Part shown: positions 15,298 through 23,437 of the stretch, one piece after another
How the letters are laid out: each line of letters begins with the position of its first letter
Numbering within the stretch: the stretch's first letter is position 1
The notes under the pieces: model-generated
Databases searched by the model: none
The model's input: only the letters and a program-made list of their open reading frames with translations
Told to the model about the DNA's origin: nothing
Made by a program: the position numbers and the translations under genes
Assembly: GCA_035295125.1 (NCBI GenBank)
Contig: DATGJP010000079.1
Span: 1-64,000 of the forward strand
From: JAICMB01 sp035295125
GTDB taxonomy: Bacteria > Acidobacteriota > Terriglobia > Bryobacterales > Bryobacteraceae
Direction of reading: 5' to 3'
Length of the DNA: 64,000 nucleotides

Positions 15298-15594
15298 TCA
15301 ATAGCCGTAGCGTTGGTCGTGCCGGATGTCGTGCTCCTGACGCCGTAACTGCTCTCGATCGTGCCTCATGTCGCGTGCAATCCGATTCGCCTCGCCGTAA
15401 CGCCCGCAGCGAACCGCCTCGTTGTATCGATACTGATCCCGGGCCATGTCATCCCGCAGCCGATTTGCATGGGCATAATCGTGCCGCAGATCGCGATTCC
15501 GGTATCGATCCCAATCCTGCGCCTGCGCTGCCGTACCCACAAACAGCGCCCCCATCGCAACGAGGGCCGCTGGAAGAATTCTGGAAAAACGCAT
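15298..15594 (-). CDS. Small exported Arg/Asp/Tyr-rich protein
   Basis: A 98-residue protein with a clear signal peptide (MRFSRILPAALVAMGALFVG, cleavage after TAAQA). The mature part is very hydrophilic and made of loosely repeated charged segments (RYRNRDLRHDYAHANRLRDD, RYGEANRIARDMRHDREQLR, HDIRHDQRYGY), suggesting a helical periplasmic protein. No named family is recognised; similar small secreted charged proteins occur in several acidobacterial genomes. The gene stands alone. Confidence 0.65.
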   Translation of the reverse strand: MRFSRILPAALVAMGALFVGTAAQAQDWDRYRNRDLRHDYAHANRLRDDMARDQYRYNEAVRCGRYGEANRIARDMRHDREQLRRQEHDIRHDQRYGY

Positions 15595-16129
15595 GTCCGT
15601 CGTCTCCTCTCAATGAGTTCAACGTATGCAGCGAGAAAGCCGTTATCGAGGTGAAAGGCAATTCACGTTAAAGGCCTATAATCAGTCGGATCCGGTTCCG
15701 GAAACCATGCATTGATTTAAAAGGACCTGCACTCGGCGTAAAAGGGCCGAATCCAGCCAGAGTGCCTGTTTTTGGCCCTATCTAGCCAGTAGATAGTGTG
15801 GAGAGGGTATTTCATGGCCAGACATTCCGCCGACTCTCGTGGGGTACTGAACGCAGCCCTCGAAGGTCTTCTGAGTTTCAGAAGACCCTCGTCGAACAAC
15901 TAAGCCCGCCAAAGGGCGACGCCCTTTCCCGAGAGAGGGCTGGGCTCGCATTGCAGCCGCTCTGAGTGCTCGCTAGCCGCCGCGAAGGGAAAGCTCTGGT
16001 TGTCCGGCAACACTGTTACACGCCGGTATTCGAAAATGGTGGAACGCGAGCAAGTGTCATTTCACGCAGGAGGACACAAGCCGAAGTTCGTGCGACAAGC
16101 ACGGTTCCGTATCAACTCAACGACTTTTT
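15595..16129. other. Gene-poor stretch with hairpins
   Basis: No convincing gene on either strand. It holds a perfect TATAAT at 15675-15680, an inverted repeat GGTCTTCTGA/TCAGAAGACC near 15865-15890 and an AAAGGGCG/CGCCCTTT hairpin near 15913-15930. Short ORFs here lack family patterns and Shine-Dalgarno sites. Confidence 0.4.
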
Positions 16130-16336
16130 GTGCTCGGTTGCGGAGCGGTGCTCGTTCTTGCCGGCATATTCAACCTAAACCAAGGCCGACTTGAGTGGAG
16201 AAACTATCTGGGCGAGCCTGTGCATTCACCCTCGCTGTTTACCTTGGGTGTGATATTGAGTGCTTTGGCGGTCATTCCCCAGTCGTGGTTGAATAGAACC
16301 GGTACGTGGCTCAACGAGCCAAGGCACAAAGGTTGA
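16130..16336 (+). CDS. Possible small membrane protein or gene fragment
   Basis: A 68-residue ORF starting at GTG with two hydrophobic segments: GAVLVLAGIF (about residues 5-14) and LFTLGVILSALAVI (about 37-50), the second followed by PQSWLNRTGTW. It looks protein-like, but no Shine-Dalgarno is evident and the reading frame extends upstream without a start codon, so it may be the tail of a decayed gene. It partly overlaps the remnant on the opposite strand. Confidence 0.3.
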   Translation: MLGCGAVLVLAGIFNLNQGRLEWRNYLGEPVHSPSLFTLGVILSALAVIPQSWLNRTGTWLNEPRHKG

Positions 16337-16655
16337 AACGGTACGTGCTCGGTCCGAGAAACTTGCTCCGACACTGGTGGCCTGAAGTGTGCACAGGCCT
16401 CCGTCTCCGTAACGGTTCGGCAGCCCCTCGACGCGGTACAAAGCGACAATCAGTGATGACCTCAAAGAGCGATCCTGGATGAGATGTGGGCTGGCCCGCC
16501 TCGGGTACTCCTTGACGTCGCACACATACAAAGGCGCCGGATCGAAACGGCTCTCCGCCTCAAGATTGACGCGGTAACGCCGTCCGTTCTCATGAACGAG
16601 CGTTACGGTACATGGACGAGGTGCCGTTTTCGTTAGTCGTCCGAATCACTTCCGA
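16311..16655 (-). pseudogene. Frameshifted remnant of a small unknown gene
   Basis: Leftward translation from about 16650 gives a protein-like stretch without a start codon (TVTLVHENGRRYRVNLEAES, then RFDPAPLYVCDVKEYP). The sense then appears to move to another frame (GSLFEVITDC, near 16460) and back (YRVEGLPNRYGDGG). This looks like a gene of about 100 codons broken by at least two indels. The parent family is not identified with certainty. Confidence 0.4.
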
Positions 16656-16715
16656 TTCTCATTTACGGCGACGTATTTTCTGAATACAATGGGTCGGTAT
16701 TGGAGGGTAGCCTCT

Positions 16716-17537
16716 ATGCGGGCTCATGTTAGACGATTCACATGGTTTTCTTCCGTGTGGGTTCTGCTGCTCTTGTGCAATTCCACTTACGCCCAGAGCA
16801 CATCTCTGAGCGGCGCATACGGTTTTCTGGTCACCGCAGCTTCTTTCATGCGGCCAAACAATAATGGCACGGCTTTGCTAGGCATGCTTAATTTCGACGG
16901 CGCGGGAAATGTGACAGGGTCCTATGCATTTGAATCGGGGTCTCAGAGTGCAAACAAGGCGGCACAGAATATCGCGGGAAGCCTTACTGGGAGCTATGCC
17001 ATCAATCCAGACGGCACGGGAAACCTAACCCTCAACTTGGATGCCGGTTTGAGTTCAACTCTAGCGATGGTAATCGCGAGCGGCGGCCAGAGCATCCACC
17101 TGGTACAGACCAACTGCTTCTTCAATGGCGACGGCTGTAATAATTTCGCGTCCATGACCAGCGGATACGCCAGAGCCGCTCAGGCCGGACCCCTGAACGG
17201 CTCTTATGCCCTCGAACTCAACAGTGCGCCGAATCCCAATGGAACAGTCGGTGTACTCAATTTCGACGGCAACGGAAACGTCACATTGTCGTTCACGTCT
17301 GTTGCCCCTGGGCGGGACGACACCACCGGTCAGATGCCCGTCACGACGGGAAGCCTCACCGGGACTTATTCCACCAACCCCGACGGCACTGGGTCGATCA
17401 CGTTCAATGGTTCCCTCGGCCAAGCCACTACATCATCATTCGTATATGCGATCACTGACGGCGGTTCGCGACTGCTATTGTTGATGACCGACGGCACATT
17501 GAGCGACGTCTGGTATGGAAGCGCCCGTCAGCAATAG
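16716..17537 (+). CDS. Secreted two-repeat beta protein of unknown function
   Basis: A 273-residue exported protein. Residues about 1-26 are a signal peptide (FSSVWVLLLLCNSTYAQ). The mature protein has two similar halves: GMLNFDGAGNVTGSYAFESG...SLTGSYAINPDGTGNLTLNL and GVLNFDGNGNVTLSFTS...SLTGTYSTNPDGTGSITFNG. The pattern is a Gly/Asn/Asp-rich beta repeat seen in many acidobacterial secreted proteins. The ATG at 16716 follows GGAGGG with 9-nt spacing; an upstream ATG at 16689 overlaps a TACAAT hexamer. Function unknown; likely extracellular or cell-surface. Confidence 0.65.
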   Translation: MRAHVRRFTWFSSVWVLLLLCNSTYAQSTSLSGAYGFLVTAASFMRPNNNGTALLGMLNFDGAGNVTGSYAFESGSQSANKAAQNIAGSLTGSYAINPDGTGNLTLNLDAGLSSTLAMVIASGGQSIHLVQTNCFFNGDGCNNFASMTSGYARAAQAGPLNGSYALELNSAPNPNGTVGVLNFDGNGNVTLSFTSVAPGRDDTTGQMPVTTGSLTGTYSTNPDGTGSITFNGSLGQATTSSFVYAITDGGSRLLLLMTDGTLSDVWYGSARQQ

Positions 17538-17589
17538 AATCGTTGGCTGGTTGGTCTCCGGCGGAAGCATATTATGGACAAGATAGAAA

Positions 17590-17754
17590 ATGGGTGAACG
17601 TCCAATCGAAGTCTACCGTTCAGTGGGTAAGACCGATGTTGACCTGCGGTACCACAAGTTGCAAGATGATAGAGCGAAACGGTTGGCTGAAGCATTCTTC
17701 CGAAGGCGTATGAGTAAAGTCAGTATCCAGCCAAACCGGGTCTTAAATGATTGA
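17590..17754 (+). CDS. Possible 54-residue hydrophilic protein
   Basis: A short ORF with natural-looking composition (MGERPIEVYRSVGKTDVDLR, then KLQDDRAKRLAEAFFRRRM). It lies between the secreted repeat protein and the VWFA gene on the same strand. No strong Shine-Dalgarno and no recognised family; the stop is 26 bp ahead of the TATAAT of the next gene. Confidence 0.3.
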   Translation: MGERPIEVYRSVGKTDVDLRYHKLQDDRAKRLAEAFFRRRMSKVSIQPNRVLND

Positions 17755-17780
17755 AAATACAGTCTGTGCAGTTGAAGGCC

Positions 17781-17786
17781 TATAAT
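17781..17786 (+). promoter_or_regulatory. Candidate -10 box of the VWFA gene
   Basis: A perfect TATAAT lies 14 nt ahead of the VWFA start codon, placing transcription start about 7-9 nt before the ATG. No good -35 at standard spacing is seen. Confidence 0.45.
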
Positions 17787-17800
17787 AGAACTAATCTTCC

Positions 17801-18727
17801 ATGCCCAAGTTGTTCGTTCTCGCGGCTATTGCATTGAGCTTGCCTCTCGCGGCTTACGCCCAAAAACCGCCCGCCACGCCGGAGCCTGACGACACCCGCA
17901 TCGTCCTCGAAGTGAACCGTGTTAACGTCCTGTTCACAGTCTCCGACAAGAAGGGGCGCTTCGTCACCGACCTTAACAAGAACGACTTTGAAATCTTCGA
18001 AAACAAGAAGCCTCAGAGCATCCTCGAATTCGCCGCCGAGTCCGACCTGCCGCTGCGCCTCGCCATCCTAATCGACACCAGCAATAGCATTCGCGATCGC
18101 TTTCGCTTCCAACAGGAGGCTGCGACCCGCTTCGTCGATGGCGTTATCCGCCCCCGCCAGGACAAGGCCACCATCGTGAGTTTCGACACGGCTGCTGAAT
18201 TGGTCGCCGACCTGACCGACAACGTCGAAGCCCTGGACAAGGCGATCGAGAACCTGCGTCCTGGCGGTGGTACAGCGCTCTACGATGCGATCTTCTTCGC
18301 TTGTCGCGACAAACTCATGCAGGACCAGCCCATGCACAAGTTTCGCCGGGCCATGGTCATCATTAGCGATGGCGAGGACAACAACAGCCGCTACACTCGC
18401 GATCAGGCACTGGAAATGGCGCAGAAGGCGGACGTAGTCGTCTACACCATCTCGACGAATATTACACGTGTTCCGACCGACGGCGATAAGGTCATGAGGT
18501 ACTTTGCGTCCGAGACAGGGGGCCTGTCCTTCTTCCCGTTCAAAGCGGAAGACTTGACGCAGTCGTTCGAGAACATCGCGAACGAGTTGCGCCATCAGTA
18601 CAACGTCCTTTATCGCCCCGAACCCCTGAAGCGCGACGGCCTGTATCACACGGTCGATATCCGCGTCCACGGCCGTAAGGACCTCGTGGTGCGGGCGCGC
18701 AAAGGATATTACGCTCCGAAAGGCTAA
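17801..18727 (+). CDS. VWFA-related acidobacterial exported protein
   Basis: A 308-residue protein with a signal peptide (residues 1-20, ending AAYA) and a von Willebrand factor A domain of the VWFA-related acidobacterial type (TIGR03436). A segment VLFTVSDKKGRFVTDLNKNDFEIFE (about 43-67) precedes the domain as usual. The metal-ion site is intact: DTSNS at 92-96, GGGTALYDA near 167, and ISDGEDNN near 190. Such proteins bind ligands through a divalent metal; partners here are unknown. The gene starts 7-9 nt after a predicted transcription start and is followed 10 bp later by the TIGR00300 gene. Confidence 0.85.
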   Translation: MPKLFVLAAIALSLPLAAYAQKPPATPEPDDTRIVLEVNRVNVLFTVSDKKGRFVTDLNKNDFEIFENKKPQSILEFAAESDLPLRLAILIDTSNSIRDRFRFQQEAATRFVDGVIRPRQDKATIVSFDTAAELVADLTDNVEALDKAIENLRPGGGTALYDAIFFACRDKLMQDQPMHKFRRAMVIISDGEDNNSRYTRDQALEMAQKADVVVYTISTNITRVPTDGDKVMRYFASETGGLSFFPFKAEDLTQSFENIANELRHQYNVLYRPEPLKRDGLYHTVDIRVHGRKDLVVRARKGYYAPKG

Positions 18728-18737
18728 TCCCGCAGGA

Positions 18738-19973
18738 ATGAAACAGAGCAGCACCCTTCCTCTCCAGGAAGTGGTTGAGGCGCAGGGTCACCTGATCGAC
18801 TCCCACATTATGGAGCAGATCTTCGACACGGTCGTCGAGTATCGCGGCCGCTTCGAAGTGGAACACTTTCACATCGGCCGCACCAACAGCGATCCATCGT
18901 CTTTGCGTCTGAAAGTCGAAGCCGAAGACCCCGCTTCGATGGAACTGATCCTCTCGCAACTGCTCGGCCTGGGCTGTTCGATGGTCGATTCCGGCGATGC
19001 CGAGTTACGCACCGTTGAATTCGACCGCTGCGCTCCCGAGGATTTCTATTCAACCACCAACCATCGCACGATGATCCGCCACCAGAACCAGTGGATCGAA
19101 GTTCAGAACCAACGCATGGACGCGATGATCGTCGTCGGCGACGGGCACGCCTCCTGCCGCCGGCTTCGCGACCTCAAGTCGGGCGATCACGTCGTCGTTG
19201 GCATGCGCGGCATTCGTGTTGTGCCGGAAGCCAAGGAGCGCGACCGGCTCGCGTTTGCCTTCATGAGCAATGGCATTTCTTCCGAGCGCCAGGTGGAAAC
19301 CGCCGTCCGCCAGACCGCCGCCCTGATGGAGCACACGCGATCTAACGGCCAGAAGATCATCGTCGTCGCCGGACCCGTGGTGGTACACACCGGCGGCGTT
19401 GCCCCGCTTTCCAACCTGATTCGAACAGGATGGGTGGGCGCGCTGCTGAGCGGTAACGCGCTGGGGGTCCATGATATCGAAAGCGCTCTTTTCGGCACCT
19501 CGCTCGGCATCCGGCAGAGCGACGGACGGCAGGAAGAACATGGCCACCGCAACCACATGCGCGCGATCAACGCCATCTATCATGCCGGCAACATCAGCGG
19601 CGCGGTGGAAAGCGGACGTCTGCGCTCTGGCGTCATGTACGAATGCGTGAAGGCGAACGTGCCGTTTGTTCTCGCCGGCAGCCTCCGGGACGACGGTCCG
19701 CTGCCCGACACGATTACCGACATGAACGAGGCCCAGGATGCCTACGCAGCGCAGTTGCGAGGCGCTGGCCTGGTTTTATGCCTCGGTTCGATGCTTCATT
19801 CCATCGCCACCGGCAACATGCTTCCAAGCTGGGTCAAGATCGTCTGCGTTGACATCAACCCGGCGGTCGCAACTAAGGTCAGCGATCGCGGCACGGGCCA
19901 GGCGGTCGGCGTCGTCACCGACGTCGGGCTGTTCCTCGACCTTCTCGTTCGAACCCTCGCCCCCGTCAAATGA
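18738..19973 (+). CDS. TIGR00300 family protein (LOR/SDH; ornithine cyclodeaminase-type)
   Basis: A 411-residue enzyme of the TIGR00300/LOR-SDH conserved-region family. Members include an archaeal-type ornithine cyclodeaminase and the C-terminal part of cyanobacterial AgrE, making proline from ornithine; some are called deoxyhypusine synthase-like because of the NAD-binding C-terminal fold. The N-terminal part (VVEAQGHLIDSHIMEQI, FEVEHFHIGRTNSDPS) is the family's characteristic domain. The C-terminal part carries nucleotide-binding segments (KIIVVAGPVVVHTGG, LLSGNALGVHDIESALFGTS, LVLCLGSMLHSIATGNMLPS). It overlaps queF by 4 bp. Substrate assignment is by family only and should be held lightly. 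Confidence 0.75.
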   Translation: MKQSSTLPLQEVVEAQGHLIDSHIMEQIFDTVVEYRGRFEVEHFHIGRTNSDPSSLRLKVEAEDPASMELILSQLLGLGCSMVDSGDAELRTVEFDRCAPEDFYSTTNHRTMIRHQNQWIEVQNQRMDAMIVVGDGHASCRRLRDLKSGDHVVVGMRGIRVVPEAKERDRLAFAFMSNGISSERQVETAVRQTAALMEHTRSNGQKIIVVAGPVVVHTGGVAPLSNLIRTGWVGALLSGNALGVHDIESALFGTSLGIRQSDGRQEEHGHRNHMRAINAIYHAGNISGAVESGRLRSGVMYECVKANVPFVLAGSLRDDGPLPDTITDMNEAQDAYAAQLRGAGLVLCLGSMLHSIATGNMLPSWVKIVCVDINPAVATKVSDRGTGQAVGVVTDVGLFLDLLVRTLAPVK

Positions 19974-20371
19974 AACGCCAGTATACAGACGAACATGCCG
20001 AGGCCGGCGTGAAGGCGCAGTTGCCTGAAATCGAGACCTGGCCCAATCAATTCCCCGCGTACGAAATCGAGATTTCCATGCCGGAGTTCACTTCGGTATG
20101 CCCTAAGACCGGGCTGCCCGACCATGGCACCCTGACCATTCGCTACACGCCGGACAAGCACTGCCTGGAGTTGAAATCGCTTAAGATGTACATGCTGGCG
20201 TATCGCAATCTCGGGATCTTTCAGGAGAACGTGGTTAACCGTTTCTTGCGCGACTTGGTGAAGGCGTGTAACCCGGTCTCAGCGACCGTCGTAGGCGAAT
20301 TCACTCCGCGTGGCGGCGTCTTTTCCAAGATCACCGCGACCTGGAGCAGGAAACGTGGATCAAAAGGCTGA
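19970..20371 (+). CDS. queF: NADPH-dependent 7-cyano-7-deazaguanine reductase
   Basis: QueF reduces preQ0 to preQ1 in queuosine biosynthesis. The 133-residue protein is the short, unimodular form. The catalytic Cys44 and Asp51 lie in TSVCPKTGLPD, and the QueF motif is seen as LELKSLKMYMLAYRN. The C-terminus has RGGVFSKITATW. The gene overlaps the TIGR00300 gene by 4 bp upstream and the next methyltransferase by 17 bp downstream, so it is part of one transcript. No other queuosine gene is in the window. Confidence 0.92.
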   Translation: MKRQYTDEHAEAGVKAQLPEIETWPNQFPAYEIEISMPEFTSVCPKTGLPDHGTLTIRYTPDKHCLELKSLKMYMLAYRNLGIFQENVVNRFLRDLVKACNPVSATVVGEFTPRGGVFSKITATWSRKRGSKG

Positions 20372-21869
20372 AGAGCTGGCGGCGGTAATCGAAGAGATTC
20401 GAGCACGGGTTCGGTCCCGGTTCCCTAACGGCACGCTGTTGGGTGATGTGCCGCTGCCCGATTTAACGCCTCTGCTGCACGCCCGCGATGCCGCCGAGGC
20501 CAAAGTGGCGAGCATCGGTTCGGTCAATCCTCGCGCCCCCGGCCTGGTGAATTCCACGATTCAGGCTGTCAAACGGACCGTCGCGCGAGCCCTCGACTGG
20601 CACATTCGCGAACAGGTGGAGTTCAACCGTGGAGTCATGTCGTGCGTCCAGGCCACGCTCGAAGCGCTGAACGAGTGCAACCGGACCATGACGTCGCTGG
20701 CCGGAAAAATCGAGGCGGTGGCGAAGTACCGCGATGACATTAACCCGCGCATTGACGATATCAACCGGCGGATTGACGAGACCGCAGGCCAGATTACCCA
20801 GGTCCATCAGCACGCGGAGCGGCATATCGACGAAGTGCATTCGCACCACGAAGCCTTGCATGCGGCGATTTACAAAGAATTCACCGATGTCCGCTCTCAC
20901 TGGCATCAGTGGCGCGAAGGCTGGGACCACAAACTGGCCACTCACGAAATGCACTTCCTGCGCAGCATCGCGGAGTTGCAGGCGTCATTTCAGCAGCGCG
21001 TGAACCTGCTTGAAGAGAGCTATCGCGACATGCTCACGGCGCAGCACGCCGATTTCGAGGGAGCGCTGGCGCGCGAAAACGTCGAGATCCAGCGCAAGCT
21101 TTGGGCAGACCTCGATCGGATTCGAACGGAATACGAGACAATCATCCATGCCGAACTGCGAATCCTGCGGCAGAAGGCGGCGCTCGCTCCGGCGCCTACG
21201 GCTACGGCGGCGTCGGGTCCGACGGCTCTCGATCGCATCGATTGGCTCAAATTCGCTGAGAAATTCCGCGGCGCCGAGCAGTATGTGAAGGACCACCAGC
21301 ATATGTACGCCGAGCGGTTCGCGGGGTTATCGGATGTGCTGGACATCGGATGCGGCCGTGGTGAGCTCCTGGCGGTTTTCCAGCAGTTTGGCATCCAGGC
21401 TCGCGGCATCGACACCAATGCCGAGTGTGTTGCCTTATGCCGGTCGAAAGATCTCAATGCGGAACAGGCCGACATGTTCGGGTATCTCGACTCCCTCCCC
21501 GATGCTTCGCTCGGCGGCGTCGTGTGTTCCCAGGTTGTCGAGCACCTACCCCCGGAACGCATTCCGGAACTGGTCCACTTGGCCCACGCGAAAATCCGCC
21601 GTGACGGGCTGTTCGCGGTGGAGACTCCCAATCCCGAATGCCTCGCGATTTTCGCCACCCATTTCTATCTCGACCCTACCCACAACCGACCGATTCCACC
21701 GCCTTTGATGGCCTTTTACTGCGAGGAAGCCGGCTTCGGCCGCATTGAAGTTGAGCGGCTTTATCCGGCAGTCGAGACGATGCCTTCCCTCGGCGAACTC
21801 CCGGAAGCATTCCGTAAGGAATTCTTCGGAAGCCTTGATTATGCGCTCTTCGGGCGAAAACTGGGATAG
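20355..21869 (+). CDS. Coiled-coil SAM-dependent methyltransferase
   Basis: A 504-residue protein starting at GTG (20355) within the end of queF, after GGAGCAGGAAAC. Residues about 1-290 are largely helical with strong coiled-coil character (INPRIDDINRRIDETAGQIT, then repeated His/Glu-rich heptads). Residues about 310-500 are a class I methyltransferase with motif I VLDIGCGRGELL and the later VVEHLPPERI. The layout resembles methyltransferases of glycan or O-antigen biosynthesis that combine an assembly coiled coil with a catalytic domain. The substrate is not known; the queuosine neighbour may be coincidental. Confidence 0.75.
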   Translation: MDQKAEELAAVIEEIRARVRSRFPNGTLLGDVPLPDLTPLLHARDAAEAKVASIGSVNPRAPGLVNSTIQAVKRTVARALDWHIREQVEFNRGVMSCVQATLEALNECNRTMTSLAGKIEAVAKYRDDINPRIDDINRRIDETAGQITQVHQHAERHIDEVHSHHEALHAAIYKEFTDVRSHWHQWREGWDHKLATHEMHFLRSIAELQASFQQRVNLLEESYRDMLTAQHADFEGALARENVEIQRKLWADLDRIRTEYETIIHAELRILRQKAALAPAPTATAASGPTALDRIDWLKFAEKFRGAEQYVKDHQHMYAERFAGLSDVLDIGCGRGELLAVFQQFGIQARGIDTNAECVALCRSKDLNAEQADMFGYLDSLPDASLGGVVCSQVVEHLPPERIPELVHLAHAKIRRDGLFAVETPNPECLAIFATHFYLDPTHNRPIPPPLMAFYCEEAGFGRIEVERLYPAVETMPSLGELPEAFRKEFFGSLDYALFGRKLG

Positions 21870-21988
21870 CGTCCCCTTCTCACACGACGCCCGCGATGCT
21901 ATGATGTAGCCGGTGTGGGTGCGTTCTGCGCCCATGACTGGCCCGACTCGTCTGTCCTCCGGCCGCCTCTCGCACAAAGGTGGGCTCT

Positions 21989-22639
21989 GTGTATCTGGAC
22001 AATCTTCTCCGGGCTCAGTTCGGCAGGCCATCCGGACTGATCGGGTCCCTGTTTCTGGGACCTTTTATGAACATCGCAAATTCACGGTTGGTTGCGGCCA
22101 CTGTGGATTTACTCGCTCCATCCGAAACAGACGCGGTGCTCGACATCGGCTTCGGCGGGGGCAATTCCCTGCTCTCCCTCGCGGAAAAAGTTCCTAATGG
22201 CAGGGTCACAGGCATTGACATTTCCAACGACATGGTGGAAGCCGCGAAGCGACTTATCCATTCCAGGAATCTCGAATCCCGCGTCGCACTGCACTGTGCC
22301 AGTGTCGAGAAACTCCCCTTCCGTGCCCGTGCCTTCGACAAGGTTCTATCCGTAAACAGCATTTACTATTGGCCCCAGATCGTTGCCAACCTGCGTGAGA
22401 CGGCGCGAGTCCTGAAGCCGCACGGACGCTTGGGCGTGGGTTTCCGGTCTCGAACCAGCCTGCTTCCTTTCACCGAAACATGGGAGAACTTCTGGCTTTA
22501 CGAGCCGCAGGAATTCGCCAGTATCATGCGGAAAGCCGGATTCAAATTGTTGCATGTGGAGCATCGCGATCAATGGCAGATTCAGGACACCGTTGTAATT
22601 GTAGGCGAGCGACTTCCCCGGGGAGGACTGCATGAATAA
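21989..22639 (+). CDS. Class I SAM-dependent methyltransferase
   Basis: A 216-residue methyltransferase of the UbiE/Methyltransf_11 type. Motif I is VLDIGFGGGNSLLSLA (about residues 45-60), followed by VTGIDISNDMVEAAKRL and a motif with VLSVNSIYYWPQI. The GTG at 21989 is chosen because AAAGGTGG lies 5 nt ahead; a GTG at 21980 is less well placed. The 3' end overlaps the SDR gene by 8 bp, so methyltransferase, SDR and acyl-CoA ligase probably form one operon acting on a lipid or acyl substrate. Substrate unknown. Confidence 0.8.
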   Translation: MYLDNLLRAQFGRPSGLIGSLFLGPFMNIANSRLVAATVDLLAPSETDAVLDIGFGGGNSLLSLAEKVPNGRVTGIDISNDMVEAAKRLIHSRNLESRVALHCASVEKLPFRARAFDKVLSVNSIYYWPQIVANLRETARVLKPHGRLGVGFRSRTSLLPFTETWENFWLYEPQEFASIMRKAGFKLLHVEHRDQWQIQDTVVIVGERLPRGGLHE

Positions 22640-23402
22640 GCTCTTCGATTTAACAGGCCGCGTGGCGCTCATCACGGGTGGCTCGCGCGGCTTGGGCAAG
22701 GAAATGGCTGAGGGTTTGGCCGAGGCTGGAGCCGCTGTGTACATTCTGGCGCGGCGGCAACAGTGGCTCGACCCCACGCTCGACGAATTGCGGACCCACG
22801 GCTTTCATGCCAATGGCATGGTTTGCGATGTCTCCGATCCGGAGCAGGCCCAGGCCGCCGTCTCACGGTGCGCCGATGTCTTCGGCAAAATCGACATCCT
22901 GGTGAATAATGCCGGTATCACGTGGGCCGCTAACGCCGAAGACATGCCGCTCGACAAGTGGCGCCGCGTCATCGATACGAATCTGACGGGCGCGTTTCTG
23001 TTCTGCCATTATGTGGGGCGCCACATGATTGGCAATCGCTACGGGCGGATCATCAATATCGCATCCATCAACGCCGTACAGGGTGGACTTCCGATGATGG
23101 AAATACCGCTGGTGGGTTACGCTGCGTCCAAGGGTGGCCTGATCTCACTGACGCGAGAACTGGCTGCCGAATGGGGCCGCCATAACATCCGGGTAAACGG
23201 CATTGCGCCCGGATATTTTCCAACGCGTATGACGGAGCCTTTATGGGCGGCGGCCGAAACATTCGTGCGGGATCGCGTTCCGCTCGGTCGTGCCGGCGCG
23301 GCCGGCGAGATCAAAGGTGTCGCGGTTTTTCTGGCAGCAGATGCCTCGAACTACATCACGGGGCAGACGATTATTGTAGACGGCGGCACGACGCTCGTCT
23401 AA
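22632..23402 (+). CDS. Short-chain dehydrogenase/reductase
   Basis: A 256-residue classical SDR. The nucleotide-binding motif is TGGSRGLG (15-22), the structural motif NNAG is at 92-95, and the catalytic residues are Ser145, Tyr163 and Lys167 (YAASKGG). The C-terminus ends in ITGQTIIVDGGTTLV, as in 3-oxoacyl-ACP reductases and gluconate 5-dehydrogenases. Family members reduce ketones or oxidise alcohols with NAD(P)H; the exact substrate cannot be read from sequence. Placement between a methyltransferase and an acyl-CoA ligase favours a fatty-acid or polyketide-like intermediate. Confidence 0.88.
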   Translation: MNKLFDLTGRVALITGGSRGLGKEMAEGLAEAGAAVYILARRQQWLDPTLDELRTHGFHANGMVCDVSDPEQAQAAVSRCADVFGKIDILVNNAGITWAANAEDMPLDKWRRVIDTNLTGAFLFCHYVGRHMIGNRYGRIINIASINAVQGGLPMMEIPLVGYAASKGGLISLTRELAAEWGRHNIRVNGIAPGYFPTRMTEPLWAAAETFVRDRVPLGRAGAAGEIKGVAVFLAADASNYITGQTIIVDGGTTLV

Positions 23403-23437
23403 TCCCACACTCTCGGACCAGTGTCAGGAAGGACTAC

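Noticed and set aside
15717..15899. 60-codon leftward ORF in the gene-poor zone
   Set aside because: No ribosome-binding site or family pattern; overlaps hairpins.
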